Assembly (NCBI GenBank): GCA_963812075.1
Contig: CAWETN010000010.1
Span: 682,001-746,000 of the forward strand
DNA length: 64,000 bases
Origin: JAMXLO01 sp963812075
Lineage (GTDB): Bacteria > Pseudomonadota > Alphaproteobacteria > Acetobacterales > Acetobacteraceae
Direction of reading: 5' to 3'
A program made the translations under genes and the position numbers. Below are positions 45,158-54,944 of the stretch, one piece after another. How positions within the stretch are numbered: the stretch's first letter is position 1; each line of letters opens with the position of its first letter. The notes beneath the pieces are model-generated. The model searched no databases. It worked only from the letters and a program-made list of their open reading frames with translations, and was not told the origin of the DNA.

Positions 45158-46939
45158 ATGAGGCAGACGACGATGAACTTGCCGCGGTTGCGCGCGCACC
45201 CACTCAAATTCCTGTGGCACTACGTGCGGCGCCATCCGGGCGGCCATGCCACGGTGTTCTTCTCCATACTGGTTGCGGTGGCGTGCGCCGTCTCCGTGCA
45301 GTACGGCCTCAAGCACCTGATCGACATTGTCGCGTCGGGTCCCGGCAAGGCGGACGGCCTGTGGCTGGCGTTCGCGCTGCTGTGCTCGCTGGTGGCGGCT
45401 GACAGCCTGCTGTGGCGCATCGCCGGCTGGTCGGCGGCATACACCTTCGTTGCCGTCACCGGCGACATACGCCGCGACCTGTTCGCCCACCTGTCAGGGC
45501 ACTCGCCCAGCTACTTCGCCGAGCGCCTGCCCGGCGCGCTGGCCAGCCGCATCACCGCGACCTCCAACGCGGTGTTCACCACCGAGAACACCGGATCGTG
45601 GAACGTGCTGCCGCCGGTTGTGGGGGTGGTCTGCTCCATCGGCTTCATCAGTTCGGTGAACGTGACGATGGCCGGCGCGCTGGTGCTGGTGGCCGCGGGT
45701 CTGGGGGCATTGGTGTTCATCCTGGCGCGGCGCGGCACGCCGCTGCACCGCAGCTTCGCCGGCAAGGCGGCGGCGGTGGACGGCGAGCTGGTGGACGTGA
45801 TCGGCAACATGGCCGTGGTGCGGGCGTTCGGCGCGATGTTCCGCGAGCAGAAGCGCATCGCCACGACGATCGGCGTCGAGCTGGACGCCCGCCGCAGCAG
45901 CCTGCTGTACCTGGAGCGGCTGCGGCTGATCCATGCGGTGATCACCGCGAGCCTCATCGCCGGCATCGTGGCCTGGGGGCTGCTGCTGTGGCAGGAGGGC
46001 CAGGCGACGGTGGGCGACCTGGTGCTGATCACCAGCCTCTCGATCGGCATCCTGCACTGCACCCGCGATCTCGCGGTGGCGCTGGTGGATCTCACCCAGC
46101 ACGTCGCCCGGCTCGAGGAGGCGATTGGCGCGCTGCTGACCGAGCACGACCTGCCGGACCGCGCCGACGCGCGGCTGCTGGAGGGGCGGAAGGGCGAGGT
46201 GACCTTCGAGAAGGTGACGTTTGCCTACGCCGGGCGCGCGCCGGTGCTGCGCGATTTCGAACTCAGCATCCAGCCCGGCCAGCGCGTCGGCCTCGTGGGG
46301 TATTCCGGCGCCGGCAAGTCCACCGTGCTCGCGCTGCTGCAGCGGTTCTACGACGTGAGCGGCGGGCGGATAACGGTGGACGGCGAGGACATCCGTGAGG
46401 TGACGCAGGACAGCCTGCGCAGCAGCATGGCGATCGTGCCGCAGGACATCAGCCTGTTCCATCGTTCGGTGCTGGAGAACATCCGCTACGCCAACCCCGA
46501 CGCGGCCGAGGCAGCGGTGCTCAACGCGGCCGAAATGGCCAACTGCCGCGAGTTCATCGAGGCGCTGCCGGACGGTTTCGACACCATGGTGGGCGACCGC
46601 GGCGTCAAGCTGTCGGGCGGCCAGCGCCAGCGCCTGGCGATCGCGCGTGCGCTGCTGAAGGACGCGCCGATCCTGCTGCTGGACGAGGCGACCAGCGCGC
46701 TCGACAGCGAGAGCGAGCGGGCGATCCAGGATGCGCTCGACCGGCTGATGCACGGCCGCACGGTGATCGCCATCGCGCACCGGCTGGCGACGCTGAAGAG
46801 CTTCGACCGCATCATCGTGATGGATCACGGTCGCATCGTCGATGACGGGCCGCCTGGCGTGTTGGCGAGGCGCCCGGGCCCGTACCGCGACCTGCTGCGC
46901 AAGCAGCAGCTGGTGGAGCCGCTGGCCGCCGCGGCGTAG
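45158..46939 (+). CDS. ABC exporter with fused membrane and ATPase domains
   Basis: A 593-residue half-transporter of the MsbA/multidrug type. Residues 20-310 hold six membrane helices (for instance ATVFFSILVAVACAVSVQYG). The ATPase has Walker A GLVGYSGAGKSTVLALLQRF, signature KLSGGQRQRLAIARALL and Walker B APILLLDEATSALDSESE. It should work as a homodimer. The ATG at 45158 is given; the ATG at 45173 (MNLPRL) is equally possible. The GST gene follows at 19 bp. Substrate (lipid or drug) unknown. Confidence 0.88.
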   Translation: MRQTTMNLPRLRAHPLKFLWHYVRRHPGGHATVFFSILVAVACAVSVQYGLKHLIDIVASGPGKADGLWLAFALLCSLVAADSLLWRIAGWSAAYTFVAVTGDIRRDLFAHLSGHSPSYFAERLPGALASRITATSNAVFTTENTGSWNVLPPVVGVVCSIGFISSVNVTMAGALVLVAAGLGALVFILARRGTPLHRSFAGKAAAVDGELVDVIGNMAVVRAFGAMFREQKRIATTIGVELDARRSSLLYLERLRLIHAVITASLIAGIVAWGLLLWQEGQATVGDLVLITSLSIGILHCTRDLAVALVDLTQHVARLEEAIGALLTEHDLPDRADARLLEGRKGEVTFEKVTFAYAGRAPVLRDFELSIQPGQRVGLVGYSGAGKSTVLALLQRFYDVSGGRITVDGEDIREVTQDSLRSSMAIVPQDISLFHRSVLENIRYANPDAAEAAVLNAAEMANCREFIEALPDGFDTMVGDRGVKLSGGQRQRLAIARALLKDAPILLLDEATSALDSESERAIQDALDRLMHGRTVIAIAHRLATLKSFDRIIVMDHGRIVDDGPPGVLARRPGPYRDLLRKQQLVEPLAAAA

Positions 46940-46958
46940 CCGGAGCGAGGGCCGCGGC

Positions 46959-47600
46959 TTGCCCGATCCGGTGCTGTTCGGGGCCGCCTACAGCGTCTAC
47001 GTGCGGATCGTCAGGCTCGCCTTGGCGGAGAAGCGCGTGCCTTACCGTCTGCACGAGGTCGATGTCTTCGCGCCCGGCGGACTACCCGCCGACTACCGGG
47101 AGCGGCATCCATTCAACCGCATCCCGGCCTTCGAGCACGACGGGTTCCGCCTGTACGAAGCCGGCGCGATCGCGCGTTACGTCGACGAGGCCTTCCCGGG
47201 GGCCCCTCTGCAGCCAGCGGATGTCCGACAGCGCGCGCGGATGAACCAGGCGATCAGCGTGCTCGACGCCTACGCATATCGGACGCTGGTGTGGGACGTC
47301 TTCGTCGAGCGCGTGCGCGCACCGGCGCAGGGGCGCGATGCCGACGAGGCGCGCATCGCCGCCGCGATGCCGCGGGCAGCGACGTGCCTGGCCGCACTTC
47401 AGGCGCTGATGGACGGGCGGGCCTGGCTCGCCGGCGACGGGCCGACGCTCGCCGACCTGCACGCTGCGCCGATGTTCGCGTATTTCACCATGACTCCGGA
47501 GGGACGCGACCTGATCACGCGGCACGGCAAGCTGCTTGCGTGGTGGGAGGCAATTTCGGCTCGCGAGAGCATGGCCCAGACCAGATCGCCGTTCGAGTAA
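46959..47600 (+). CDS. Glutathione S-transferase family protein
   Basis: A 213-residue GST. The thioredoxin-like N-terminal half has the FGAAYSVYVRIVRLALAEKR segment and HPFNRIPAFEHDGFRLYEAG, with the cis-Pro and the Glu-Ala pair that binds glutathione's gamma-Glu. The helical C-terminal half includes WLAGDGPTLADLHAAPMFAY. Start uncertain: TTG 46959 with GGAGCGAGG before it, or GTG 46971. It lies directly after the ABC exporter gene and may be cotranscribed. Confidence 0.82.
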   Translation: MPDPVLFGAAYSVYVRIVRLALAEKRVPYRLHEVDVFAPGGLPADYRERHPFNRIPAFEHDGFRLYEAGAIARYVDEAFPGAPLQPADVRQRARMNQAISVLDAYAYRTLVWDVFVERVRAPAQGRDADEARIAAAMPRAATCLAALQALMDGRAWLAGDGPTLADLHAAPMFAYFTMTPEGRDLITRHGKLLAWWEAISARESMAQTRSPFE

Positions 47601-47732
47601 CGCTCTCTTTCGAGTGCGGACATCCTGCGTCGTCGGCCATCATCTCGCCACCGCCATGAACGAGACATGCTGCCTGACCTGCTGTCGCATCCGACACCGG
47701 ATGCTTCGATCCTCTGACCAGGATTGCTGACG

Positions 47733-49112
47733 ATGCCGCGGCTTGTCGTGGTCTCCAACCGTGTCGCGCCGATCACCGAGGGCGAGCCGACCGCCGGTGG
47801 GCTGGCGGCGGGCGTGCTGGATGCGCTGAAGCAGAAGGGCGGCCTCTGGTTCGGCTGGAGCGGGGAGATCACCGACAGCGCGGATGCGCCGGCGCATGTC
47901 GAGCGTTCCGTGGGGCCGATCACGGTCTGCACGGTCGATCTGGCACGGCGGGACTACGATGCCTACTACCGCGGCTTCGCCAACGGCACGCTGTGGCCGA
48001 CGCTGCACTACCAGGTGGGCCACGCGCGCTTCGACTGGACGGAGTTCGACGGCTACCGCCGGGTGAACGCGCAGTTCGCCCAGGCGCTGGCGCGGTTGGT
48101 GCGGCCGGACGATCTGGTCTGGGCGCACGACTATCATCTGCTGTGCCTGGCCGAGGCGCTGCGCGAGGCGGGGCTGCGCAATCGCATCGGACTGTTCCTG
48201 CACACGCCGTTCCCGGCGCCCGCGGTGTTCATGACAAACCCGGCACACCAGGCGCTGATCCGCGCGATGTGCCAGTTCGACGTGCTGGGGTTCCAGACCG
48301 AGGACGACCGCAGCGCGTTCGCCGACTATGTGTTGCGCTATGCCGGCGGCAGCGCCCCTCGTGCCGGTGTCCTCGTTGCCTACGACCGAACGGTGAGGAC
48401 CGGCGTCTACCCGATCGGCGTGCATGTGGACGAGGTGCGGCGCGAGGCGGAGGCGCCGGCACACCAACGCTATGCCGGGCGGCTGCACACCAGCCTGCTG
48501 GGCCGGCCGCTGATCCTGGGGGTCGATCGGCTGGACTACTCCAAGGGGCTGCGCACGCGGTTCATGGCCTTCGAGCGCTTCCTGGAACGCTGCCCACAGC
48601 AGCAGGGCCACGTAGTGTTCATGCAGATCGCGCCGCCGTCGCGCGGCGACATCGAGACCTATCGCGAGATCCGCCGCGAATTGGAGGCCGAGGCCGGCCG
48701 GATCAACGGCCGCTTCGCCGAGGTGGACTGGATGCCGCTGCGCTATCTGAACCGCGGCTTCGCGCGCAGTGCGCTGATGCCACTGTACGCCGAGGCGCAG
48801 GTGGGGCTGGTGACGCCGCTGCGCGACGGGATGAACCTGGTGGCGAAGGAGTATGTGGCGGCGCAGGACCCGGACAATCCGGGCGTGCTGGTGCTGTCGC
48901 AGTTCGCCGGCGCCGCACGCGAACTCGATGCGGCGCTGATCGTCAACCCGTACGACGAAGCCGGTGTCGCCGCGGCGCTGGATCGCGGCCTTGGGATGGG
49001 CCGGGATGAACGGCGCGAGCGCCACGCCGCGATGCTGCGGGTGATGCGCCGGAACAGCCTGGATGCCTGGCGCGACCGGTTCGTGGCGGACCTCAGCGGG
49101 GCCGTAGCCTGA
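47733..49112 (+). CDS. otsA: Trehalose-6-phosphate synthase
   Basis: GT20 enzyme that makes trehalose-6-phosphate from UDP-glucose and glucose-6-phosphate; trehalose protects against osmotic and desiccation stress. Motifs in the 459 residues: RLVVVSNRVAP, GGLAAGVLDALKQKGGLWFG, DLVWAHDYHLLCL, IGLFLHTPFPAP, ILGVDRLDYSKGLRTRF, VTPLRDGMNLVAKEYVAAQ. ATG 47733 is used; a TTG three codons upstream is less likely. No otsB phosphatase gene is adjacent. The 3' end overlaps the convergent P450 gene by 20 bp. Confidence 0.94.
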   Translation: MPRLVVVSNRVAPITEGEPTAGGLAAGVLDALKQKGGLWFGWSGEITDSADAPAHVERSVGPITVCTVDLARRDYDAYYRGFANGTLWPTLHYQVGHARFDWTEFDGYRRVNAQFAQALARLVRPDDLVWAHDYHLLCLAEALREAGLRNRIGLFLHTPFPAPAVFMTNPAHQALIRAMCQFDVLGFQTEDDRSAFADYVLRYAGGSAPRAGVLVAYDRTVRTGVYPIGVHVDEVRREAEAPAHQRYAGRLHTSLLGRPLILGVDRLDYSKGLRTRFMAFERFLERCPQQQGHVVFMQIAPPSRGDIETYREIRRELEAEAGRINGRFAEVDWMPLRYLNRGFARSALMPLYAEAQVGLVTPLRDGMNLVAKEYVAAQDPDNPGVLVLSQFAGAARELDAALIVNPYDEAGVAAALDRGLGMGRDERRERHAAMLRVMRRNSLDAWRDRFVADLSGAVA

Positions 49113-50475
49113 ACGTCGGCGGGTGATTCGGCTGCGTCGTGACCACGGCCACCGGCACCAAAGGGACCGGATCGTCCAGCGTCACCTCGAACGCACGGAT
49201 CAGCAGCGCCAGCACCAGGGTCGCCTCGGCCAGCGCGAACTGCGCGCCGACGCAGACGCGGGGACCGGCGCCGAACGGCAGATAGGCGAAGCGCGGGATC
49301 GGCGGCGCATCCGGCATGAACCGCGACGGATCGAAGGCGTCCGGATCGCGCCACAGGCGGCGGTGGCGGTGCAGCACCCAGGGCGCGATCAGCAGCACCG
49401 TGCCGCGCGGGATGTCGAGCGCGCCGACCCGATCCGCCGCGATCGCCTCGCGCGCGAGCGCAAAGGCGGGCGGATAGAGCCGCAGCGCCTCGCTGACCAC
49501 GGCGCGCGTGCGGACCAGCTGGGGCATCACGGTCATCGCGTTGTCCGGCGTGATGTCAATGCCGCGCGCCTCCTCGGCCACGCGATCCTGCTCGGCGGAG
49601 GCACCCGACAGCAGCACGAGCGACCAGAACAGCGTGACCGCGGTGGTCTCGTGTCCGGCCAGGATCATCGTCGCGATCTGATCGCGCAGCTGGTCGTGCG
49701 AGAATCCCTCGCCGGTCTCGGGATCGCGCGCCGCCCGCAGCAGGTCGAACAGGTCGCGCGGCACCTCATTTGCCGGTGCGGCGGCGCGCGCCTGCATGAT
49801 AGCATCCATCAGCGCCATCCAGCGGCGTTGGAACCGCCGCCGGCCGAGATCGCGCAACGTCGGCACCGAGGGCGGCAGCACCATGTCGAACAGATGCGGC
49901 TTCGAGTAGTTGCGGGCGTATTCGGTGAGCATCCGGCGCATCGGCGCGCCGTACTGCCGCGTCTCGAGCGAGAACATCGAGCGCCCGGCGATGTCCAGCG
50001 CCAGGTTCTGCATCGCCGCGAGCAGGTCGATCGGCTGGTCGGTCTGCGCGCCGAGGACGTCGACGGCGTCGTGTGCGCAGCCGACGATGTGGCGCGCCAG
50101 CACCGGCAGGGTGCGCGGGGCGAGCGCGGGGGCGATGGTGCGGCGCTGCAGCCGCCAGTCCTCGCCGTCGCTGAGCAGCAGGCCGTTGCCGGTGATCGGC
50201 CGCAGGATGCGGACCGAGGCCGGCGAGCGGCGGTAATTGGCATGGTTGTCCACCAGCACGTGGTGGATCGCCTCCGGGGCGTTGAGCAGCATGTGGCTGC
50301 GCCCGAGGAAGCGGCGGACCAGCACGTCCTCCTGGTAGGCGCGCTCGGTCCACATGGTGAGCGCGTTGGTGCGGATCGCGCGCAGAAACTGCAGGAAAGG
50401 CAGCTCGCGGGACGGCACCGGCGGGTGCGGCGGGATGAAGACGTCTGGGCGCGCAGCATCCATTGCCGGGAGCAT
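49093..50475 (-). CDS. Cytochrome P450
   Basis: A 460-residue haem monooxygenase. The I-helix oxygen-binding motif is MILAGHETTAVTLFW near residue 265, the K-helix ExxR is VVSEALRLYPPAFALAREA, and the haem-Cys loop is FAYLPFGAGPRVCVGAQFAL near 400. The early PITGNGLLLSDGEDWRLQRR segment is typical of class II-like bacterial P450s related to CYP102/CYP4 forms. No ferredoxin is adjacent, and no reductase domain is fused. Substrate unknown. Confidence 0.92.
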   Translation of the reverse strand: MLPAMDAARPDVFIPPHPPVPSRELPFLQFLRAIRTNALTMWTERAYQEDVLVRRFLGRSHMLLNAPEAIHHVLVDNHANYRRSPASVRILRPITGNGLLLSDGEDWRLQRRTIAPALAPRTLPVLARHIVGCAHDAVDVLGAQTDQPIDLLAAMQNLALDIAGRSMFSLETRQYGAPMRRMLTEYARNYSKPHLFDMVLPPSVPTLRDLGRRRFQRRWMALMDAIMQARAAAPANEVPRDLFDLLRAARDPETGEGFSHDQLRDQIATMILAGHETTAVTLFWSLVLLSGASAEQDRVAEEARGIDITPDNAMTVMPQLVRTRAVVSEALRLYPPAFALAREAIAADRVGALDIPRGTVLLIAPWVLHRHRRLWRDPDAFDPSRFMPDAPPIPRFAYLPFGAGPRVCVGAQFALAEATLVLALLIRAFEVTLDDPVPLVPVAVVTTQPNHPPTFRLRPR

Positions 50476-50533
50476 AGCGACCGGGCGATCCCGCGCCAGT
50501 GCATCGGCACCGGCGCAGGTGCCGTCGGCTGCG

Positions 50534-52114
50534 TCAGCCCTTGTCCACGCCCCAGAACACCGGCGCCGATCCCTTCAGCAGGCCGGTGACGTTCGACCGC
50601 CACGCCGCCTGCGGCAGATACTGCCCAAGCGGGATCGTCGGCACGTAGTCGAACGCCGCCGCCTGGAAGGCTGCCTCCTGCCGATGCCTCTCCGCCTCGT
50701 TCGGCGCGTCGATCCACGCCTCGTACGCCGCCTCGATCTTCGGTGCGTCGGGCCAGCCAAACCACGCCTTGGCACCCGGGCTGCGCAGCGTGTTGGCCAG
50801 CATCGGATCGACGAACTCGGGTCCCGGCGCGCCGGCCGGGAAGATCGACCAGCCGCCCTTGTCCACCGGCTCCTTGCTGGTACGCCGCTGCACCACGGTG
50901 CCCCAGTCCACCATCTGCTCGTCGATGTTCAGCCCGACCTTGCGGAACGCATCCGCCACCACGGTGATGAACGCGTTGTAGATGAGCTGGTCGGTCGGAT
51001 GCAGCAGCGCGATGCGCTCACCGCCGTAGCCGGACTTCGCCAGCATCGCCTTGACTTCGTCCGTGGTCCAGCGCTTGCGGCGATAGTCCATCCCGGTGTC
51101 GTTGGCGGCCGGCGAGCCGGGCAGGAAGAAGCCCATCGGTGCGCGCCAGCCCGATTCGTCCTCGCCCATCGCCGCGATCATCGCCTCGCGCGGATCGACC
51201 GCCGCCATCATCGCGCGGCGGACGCCGACATTGCTGGTGGGCGCGTTCAGGCTGTTGGGACGCAGGATCGCCACCGTGCCGTAGATGTCGATCAGCCCCG
51301 TGGTGACGCCGGAGGCGCGCTTCAGCAGCGGGATCAGGTCGGGCGAGGGCAGTTCCAGCCAGTCGATCTCGCCGGCGGTCAGCGCGTTTGCTCCGGTGGC
51401 CGGGTCCGGAATGATCCGCCACTCGACGCGATCGAGCAGCACATGCTTTCCGCCGGCGGTGTACGACGCCGGCTCCTGGCGCGGCACGTATTTGTCGAAG
51501 CGCGCGAACGCCGCGTGGCTGCCGGAGACGAACTCGTCCGGCAGGAAGCGGAACGGACCGCAGCCGACGATCTCGGTGAGCTGCTTGAACGGATCGGTGG
51601 CAGCGAGACGCGCCGGCACGATGACCGGCTGCGGCTGCACCTTCGACAGGAAATGCGCCAGCAGCGGGAACGGCTTCTTCAGCCGCCACACCAGCGTTTT
51701 GTCGTCCGGTGCCTCGAGCGCATCGACGCGCGCGCTGAAGGTTTCGCTGACCGCGTCGCGCTTGAGCCAGCGCTGCAGCGAGGCGACGCAGTCGCGCGCC
51801 AGCACCGGGGTGCCGTCGTGGAACACCAGGCCGTTGCGCAGCTTCATGGTCCAGCGGCGGCCGTCGTCGTCGATGGTATGACCTTCGACCATCTGCGGCT
51901 GCGGATTGAACGACTGGTCGCGGCCGTAGAGGTTCTCGTAGACCATCAGGGCGAAGTTGCGGGTAACGGTGGCGGTGGTCCACACAGGATCGAGGCTGGT
52001 CAGGTTGGCCTGCGGCACGAAGATCAGCGTCTTGGCGGCGGCGCCGATCGAGGGGCGGGCGAGCGGCAGGGTGGCTGCCGCCGCGGCGGTGGCGATGAAG
52101 GCACGGCGTTTCAC
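50534..52114 (-). CDS. ABC transporter substrate-binding protein, family 5 (peptide/nickel type)
   Basis: A 526-residue periplasmic solute-binding protein of the DppA/OppA group. The signal peptide has a double Arg (MKRRAFIATAAAAATLPLAR), so Tat export is possible. The mature part begins with LIFVPQANLTSLDPVWTT and includes VEGHTIDDDGRRWTMKLRNG and FHDGTPVLARDCVASLQRW, all typical. No permease or ATPase genes are beside it. It lies 58 bp from the P450 start on the same strand, but a shared function is not evident. Confidence 0.9.
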   Translation of the reverse strand: MKRRAFIATAAAAATLPLARPSIGAAAKTLIFVPQANLTSLDPVWTTATVTRNFALMVYENLYGRDQSFNPQPQMVEGHTIDDDGRRWTMKLRNGLVFHDGTPVLARDCVASLQRWLKRDAVSETFSARVDALEAPDDKTLVWRLKKPFPLLAHFLSKVQPQPVIVPARLAATDPFKQLTEIVGCGPFRFLPDEFVSGSHAAFARFDKYVPRQEPASYTAGGKHVLLDRVEWRIIPDPATGANALTAGEIDWLELPSPDLIPLLKRASGVTTGLIDIYGTVAILRPNSLNAPTSNVGVRRAMMAAVDPREAMIAAMGEDESGWRAPMGFFLPGSPAANDTGMDYRRKRWTTDEVKAMLAKSGYGGERIALLHPTDQLIYNAFITVVADAFRKVGLNIDEQMVDWGTVVQRRTSKEPVDKGGWSIFPAGAPGPEFVDPMLANTLRSPGAKAWFGWPDAPKIEAAYEAWIDAPNEAERHRQEAAFQAAAFDYVPTIPLGQYLPQAAWRSNVTGLLKGSAPVFWGVDKG

Positions 52115-52192
52115 GGTCGTCTTCTCCCGGGTGGTCTTTGCCGTGTGGTTTTCGGCGGTTTGGGCGGAGGACGCAATGGAGCGGCGGCGGCT

Positions 52193-52396
52193 TCAGCCTG
52201 CAGCGGACCGTGTCGCGGCGTCCGCCTCCGGCGCATCCGCTACCGCCTCGACGAACCGGACTACAGTCGCAATGGCCATGGCGGCGCGGTCCAGCGGCAC
52301 CGTGGCTTCTGGCCCGGTCGCATAGTCGGCAATTGCCTCGCCACGTGCCAGGCATTGCCGCGCCTTCGCCAGATAGCGCCGGGCTTCCGGGGTCAC
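52193..52396 (-). pseudogene. Short HEPN-like domain (truncated)
   Basis: A 67-residue frame from GTG 52396: TPEARRYLAKARQCLARGEA looks like the first helix of a HEPN domain, and LDRAAMAIATVVRFVEAV is like the next. Normal HEPN toxins are about 100-130 residues with an R-x4-6-H motif, which is absent. The GTG overlaps the stop of the nucleotidyltransferase-like gene (GTGA), the arrangement of MNT/HEPN toxin-antitoxin pairs. Probably inactive. Confidence 0.45.
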
Positions 52397-52714
52397 AAAT
52401 CCACGCCGTCGGGGCAAACTGCGGCCATCAGCGGCGAGCGCTCCTGCCATGCACCGGCCGCGAACGGCAACGCGTGCACAAAGGCGCCGCTCTCGTACAA
52501 CAGGTCCGTCTCGATCTCCACCAGTCGGTCAACCTCGGGCCAGCGCTCCGTGAAGTCGCGCGGGAAGACCGCGACGTCGTAGTCGAAGTCAACGTCTGCC
52601 TCGCCGCGCGCGCGAACCGAACAGCACGACCCGTTCGACCCGATTGCCGAACGTTGCGGCCAGTGCCTGACGAAATCGCGCCAGCACCGGATCATGGAAA
52701 GGCTGTGCGGCCAA
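52393..52714 (-). pseudogene. MNT-type nucleotidyltransferase with one frameshift
   Basis: Minimal nucleotidyltransferase, partner of HEPN proteins. The first frame gives PVLARFRQALAATFGNRVER and VVLFGSRAR, the GS motif. A frame change in a CG run near 52608 leads to GEADVDFDYDVAVFPRDFTE with the catalytic Asp pair (DYD), then RWPEVDRLVEIETDLLYESG. A TTG at 52714 is the best start. Rejoined it would be about 107 residues, normal for the family. Confidence 0.6.
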
Positions 52715-52948
52715 TGCCCCACTCCGCCATCGACACCGGCCGCAGCCTGCCATAGCGGAGCAGCCCCTGGTATCTGACTCACGGTGACGCCTGGTCGTCG
52801 CCTGATCCCATCAGGAGCGCACGACGAGGCCGCTATCCGAGCGTGGTTAGAGACGCTGGCCGGCTACACGGCATCCGGCGCTGAAAAACCACCGACAGCC
52901 GCCGCCGATGCGGCGCCTGGACTTGGTTCGCCGGACTGACTCCTGGCG

Positions 52949-54316
52949 CTACTCCGCCGCCTTCGCGACGCCCGCGATGCGGGTGCGCGTGCGCAGCGTG
53001 ACGAACTCCTCCGCCGCGGTCGGATGGATGCCGATGGTGCGGTCGAAGTCCGCCTTGGTGGCACCCATCACGATGGCAATCGCCAGGCCCTGCATGATCT
53101 CCGGCGCGTCTTCGCCCAGCATGTGCGCACCCACCACCTTCTGCGTCGCCTGATCGACCAGCAGTTTCAGCGTGCTGCGCCGCGCGCGGCCCGAGAGCGT
53201 GTGGCGCATCGGCGTGAACTTGCTGAGATACACATCGACTGGGCCGTGTTCCGCTGCCTGCTCCTCGGTCAGCCCGCAGGTGGCGATCGGCGGGGTGGAG
53301 AACACAGCGGTCGGCACATTGCGCAGCGAGATGCCGCGGGGGTTGCGGCCGAACAGCGAGTCCGCCAGCGCATGGCCTTCGGCGATCGCCACCGGCGTCA
53401 GGTTCAACCGGTCGGTCACGTCGCCCATGGCGTAGATGTGCGGCACGCTGCTGCGCAGATGCTGATCGACGACCACCGCGCCAGCGTCGTTCAGCGTCAC
53501 GCCGACCGCGTCGAGGCCGAGGCCCTTGGTTGCCGGCGCGCGCCCGGTGGCGAAGAACACCAGGTCGGTACGCAGCGTGCGGCCCTCGCCGAAGGTCAGC
53601 ACGCGTTCCTCGCCATCCGCCTCGATCTTCGCCGGCCGGCTGCCCGGGTGCAGCGCGATGCCCTGCACACCGAGTGCCTCGGCGAGCAATTCGCGCAGGT
53701 CCATGTCGAAGCCGCGCAGCGGCAACGGCTGACGATAGACCAGGTCCACATGCGCGCCGAGTGCCGCGAAGATGCCGGCGAACTCCACCGCGATATAGCC
53801 CGAACCGAGGATCGCGACCCGCTGCGGCATGCGCGGCAGGTAGAACGCATCGTCCGAGATGATTCCCAGTTCGGCGCCGGGGATCGGCAGCCGCACCGGA
53901 TGGCCGCCGGTGGCGATGACGATGCGCTCCGCCGTGACGCGCCTGCCGCCGATGTCGAGCGTGTGCGCATCGACGAACGTGGCGCGCGCCTCGAAGATCG
54001 TGGCGCCGGCGTTGTCCAGCAGACGTTTGTAGATACCGTTGAGCCGTCCGATCTCGCGGTCCTTCGCGGCGATCAGCTTCGCCCAGTCGTGCGGACCCTT
54101 CTCGATCTGCCAGCCGAAGCCGGCGGCGTCTTCCGCCCAGGCGCCGTATTCTCCGGCCTGCACCAACAGCTTCTTCGGCACACAGCCGATATTGACGCAG
54201 GTGCCGCCCCAGAAGCGCTCCTCGGCCACACCGACGCGTGCGCCATGGCCCGCGGCGATGCGGGCGCAGCGCACGCCGGCCGAGCCGCCGCCGATGACGA
54301 AGAGATCGAAGTCCAT
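52949..54316 (-). CDS. gor: Glutathione-disulfide reductase
   Basis: FAD-dependent, NADPH-using reductase that keeps glutathione reduced. The 455 residues start MDFDLFVIGGGSAGVRCARI, with redox-active GGTCVNIGCVPKKLLV (Cys-x4-Cys), NADPH-binding LGSGYIAVEFAGIFAALG, IYAMGDVTDRLNLTPVAIAE and the C-terminal His-Glu pair in IGIHPTAAEEFVTL. ATG 54316 was chosen as the first Met before the FAD motif. With the GST and glyoxalase I genes, it shows active glutathione metabolism. Confidence 0.93.
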   Translation of the reverse strand: MDFDLFVIGGGSAGVRCARIAAGHGARVGVAEERFWGGTCVNIGCVPKKLLVQAGEYGAWAEDAAGFGWQIEKGPHDWAKLIAAKDREIGRLNGIYKRLLDNAGATIFEARATFVDAHTLDIGGRRVTAERIVIATGGHPVRLPIPGAELGIISDDAFYLPRMPQRVAILGSGYIAVEFAGIFAALGAHVDLVYRQPLPLRGFDMDLRELLAEALGVQGIALHPGSRPAKIEADGEERVLTFGEGRTLRTDLVFFATGRAPATKGLGLDAVGVTLNDAGAVVVDQHLRSSVPHIYAMGDVTDRLNLTPVAIAEGHALADSLFGRNPRGISLRNVPTAVFSTPPIATCGLTEEQAAEHGPVDVYLSKFTPMRHTLSGRARRSTLKLLVDQATQKVVGAHMLGEDAPEIMQGLAIAIVMGATKADFDRTIGIHPTAAEEFVTLRTRTRIAGVAKAAE

Positions 54317-54383
54317 CACGGGCCCCTGCTTCAGGTTGTGGCGGACAGAGTAGGTCTGCGACACGAATACTGACAACTCGACA

Positions 54384-54896
54384 TCAGGGCGTTGCGGTGC
54401 TCCACGCCTTGTAGTCGGCATCCGACACCGTCGGCAGCTTCTTCACGAACGCCGCGATCGACCAGATCTCCTGATCGGGCACGCCGATCGCGCCGAAACT
54501 CGGCATACCCGTCATCCGGATGCCGTTCTTCACCACCCAGAAGATCTCGCGCGGCTGCAGATCGGGTGCCACCTCCTTCAGGTCGGGCGGCCCAGGGTTC
54601 AGCCCTTCGGAGAATTTCTCCCACGGCGCGCCCGGACCGCCGTGGCAGCTGACGCAGCCCCGTGTGGCAAACGCCTTCGCGCCGGCGCGGATGGTCGCAG
54701 GATCGTCCAGCGAGCCCGGCGGCGTGTCGGTGGCGTGGTGCCCGATCGAGGCCTGGCGCGCGTGCACCAGCACCCAGGCGACCGGTGCCGAATCCTGTTC
54801 GGTCGCGGCGACATCGTAGAATCCGCCGAACACGAGGACGGCGGCGGCAACGGCGCCGATAATCGCGAGCGCGCCGATCAGTGCCAGAAGTCTCAT
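54384..54896 (-). CDS. Membrane-anchored c-type cytochrome
   Basis: A 170-residue protein with one N-terminal membrane helix (MRLLALIGALAIIGAVAAAV) and a cytochrome c fold. Haem attachment is RGCVSCHGG near residue 79, and the axial Met is in GIRMTGMPSFG. The helix may stay as an anchor, the domain facing the periplasm. Related proteins pass electrons to terminal oxidases or dehydrogenases. The gene is 48 bp after pyrE and 67 bp before gor on the same strand, but no obvious partner is here. Confidence 0.85.
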   Translation of the reverse strand: MRLLALIGALAIIGAVAAAVLVFGGFYDVAATEQDSAPVAWVLVHARQASIGHHATDTPPGSLDDPATIRAGAKAFATRGCVSCHGGPGAPWEKFSEGLNPGPPDLKEVAPDLQPREIFWVVKNGIRMTGMPSFGAIGVPDQEIWSIAAFVKKLPTVSDADYKAWSTATP

Positions 54897-54944
54897 GTGG
54901 ACTCCTCCCGGTGGCTGGCCTGTTGTTGTCGCGTGCCGTGTGGC

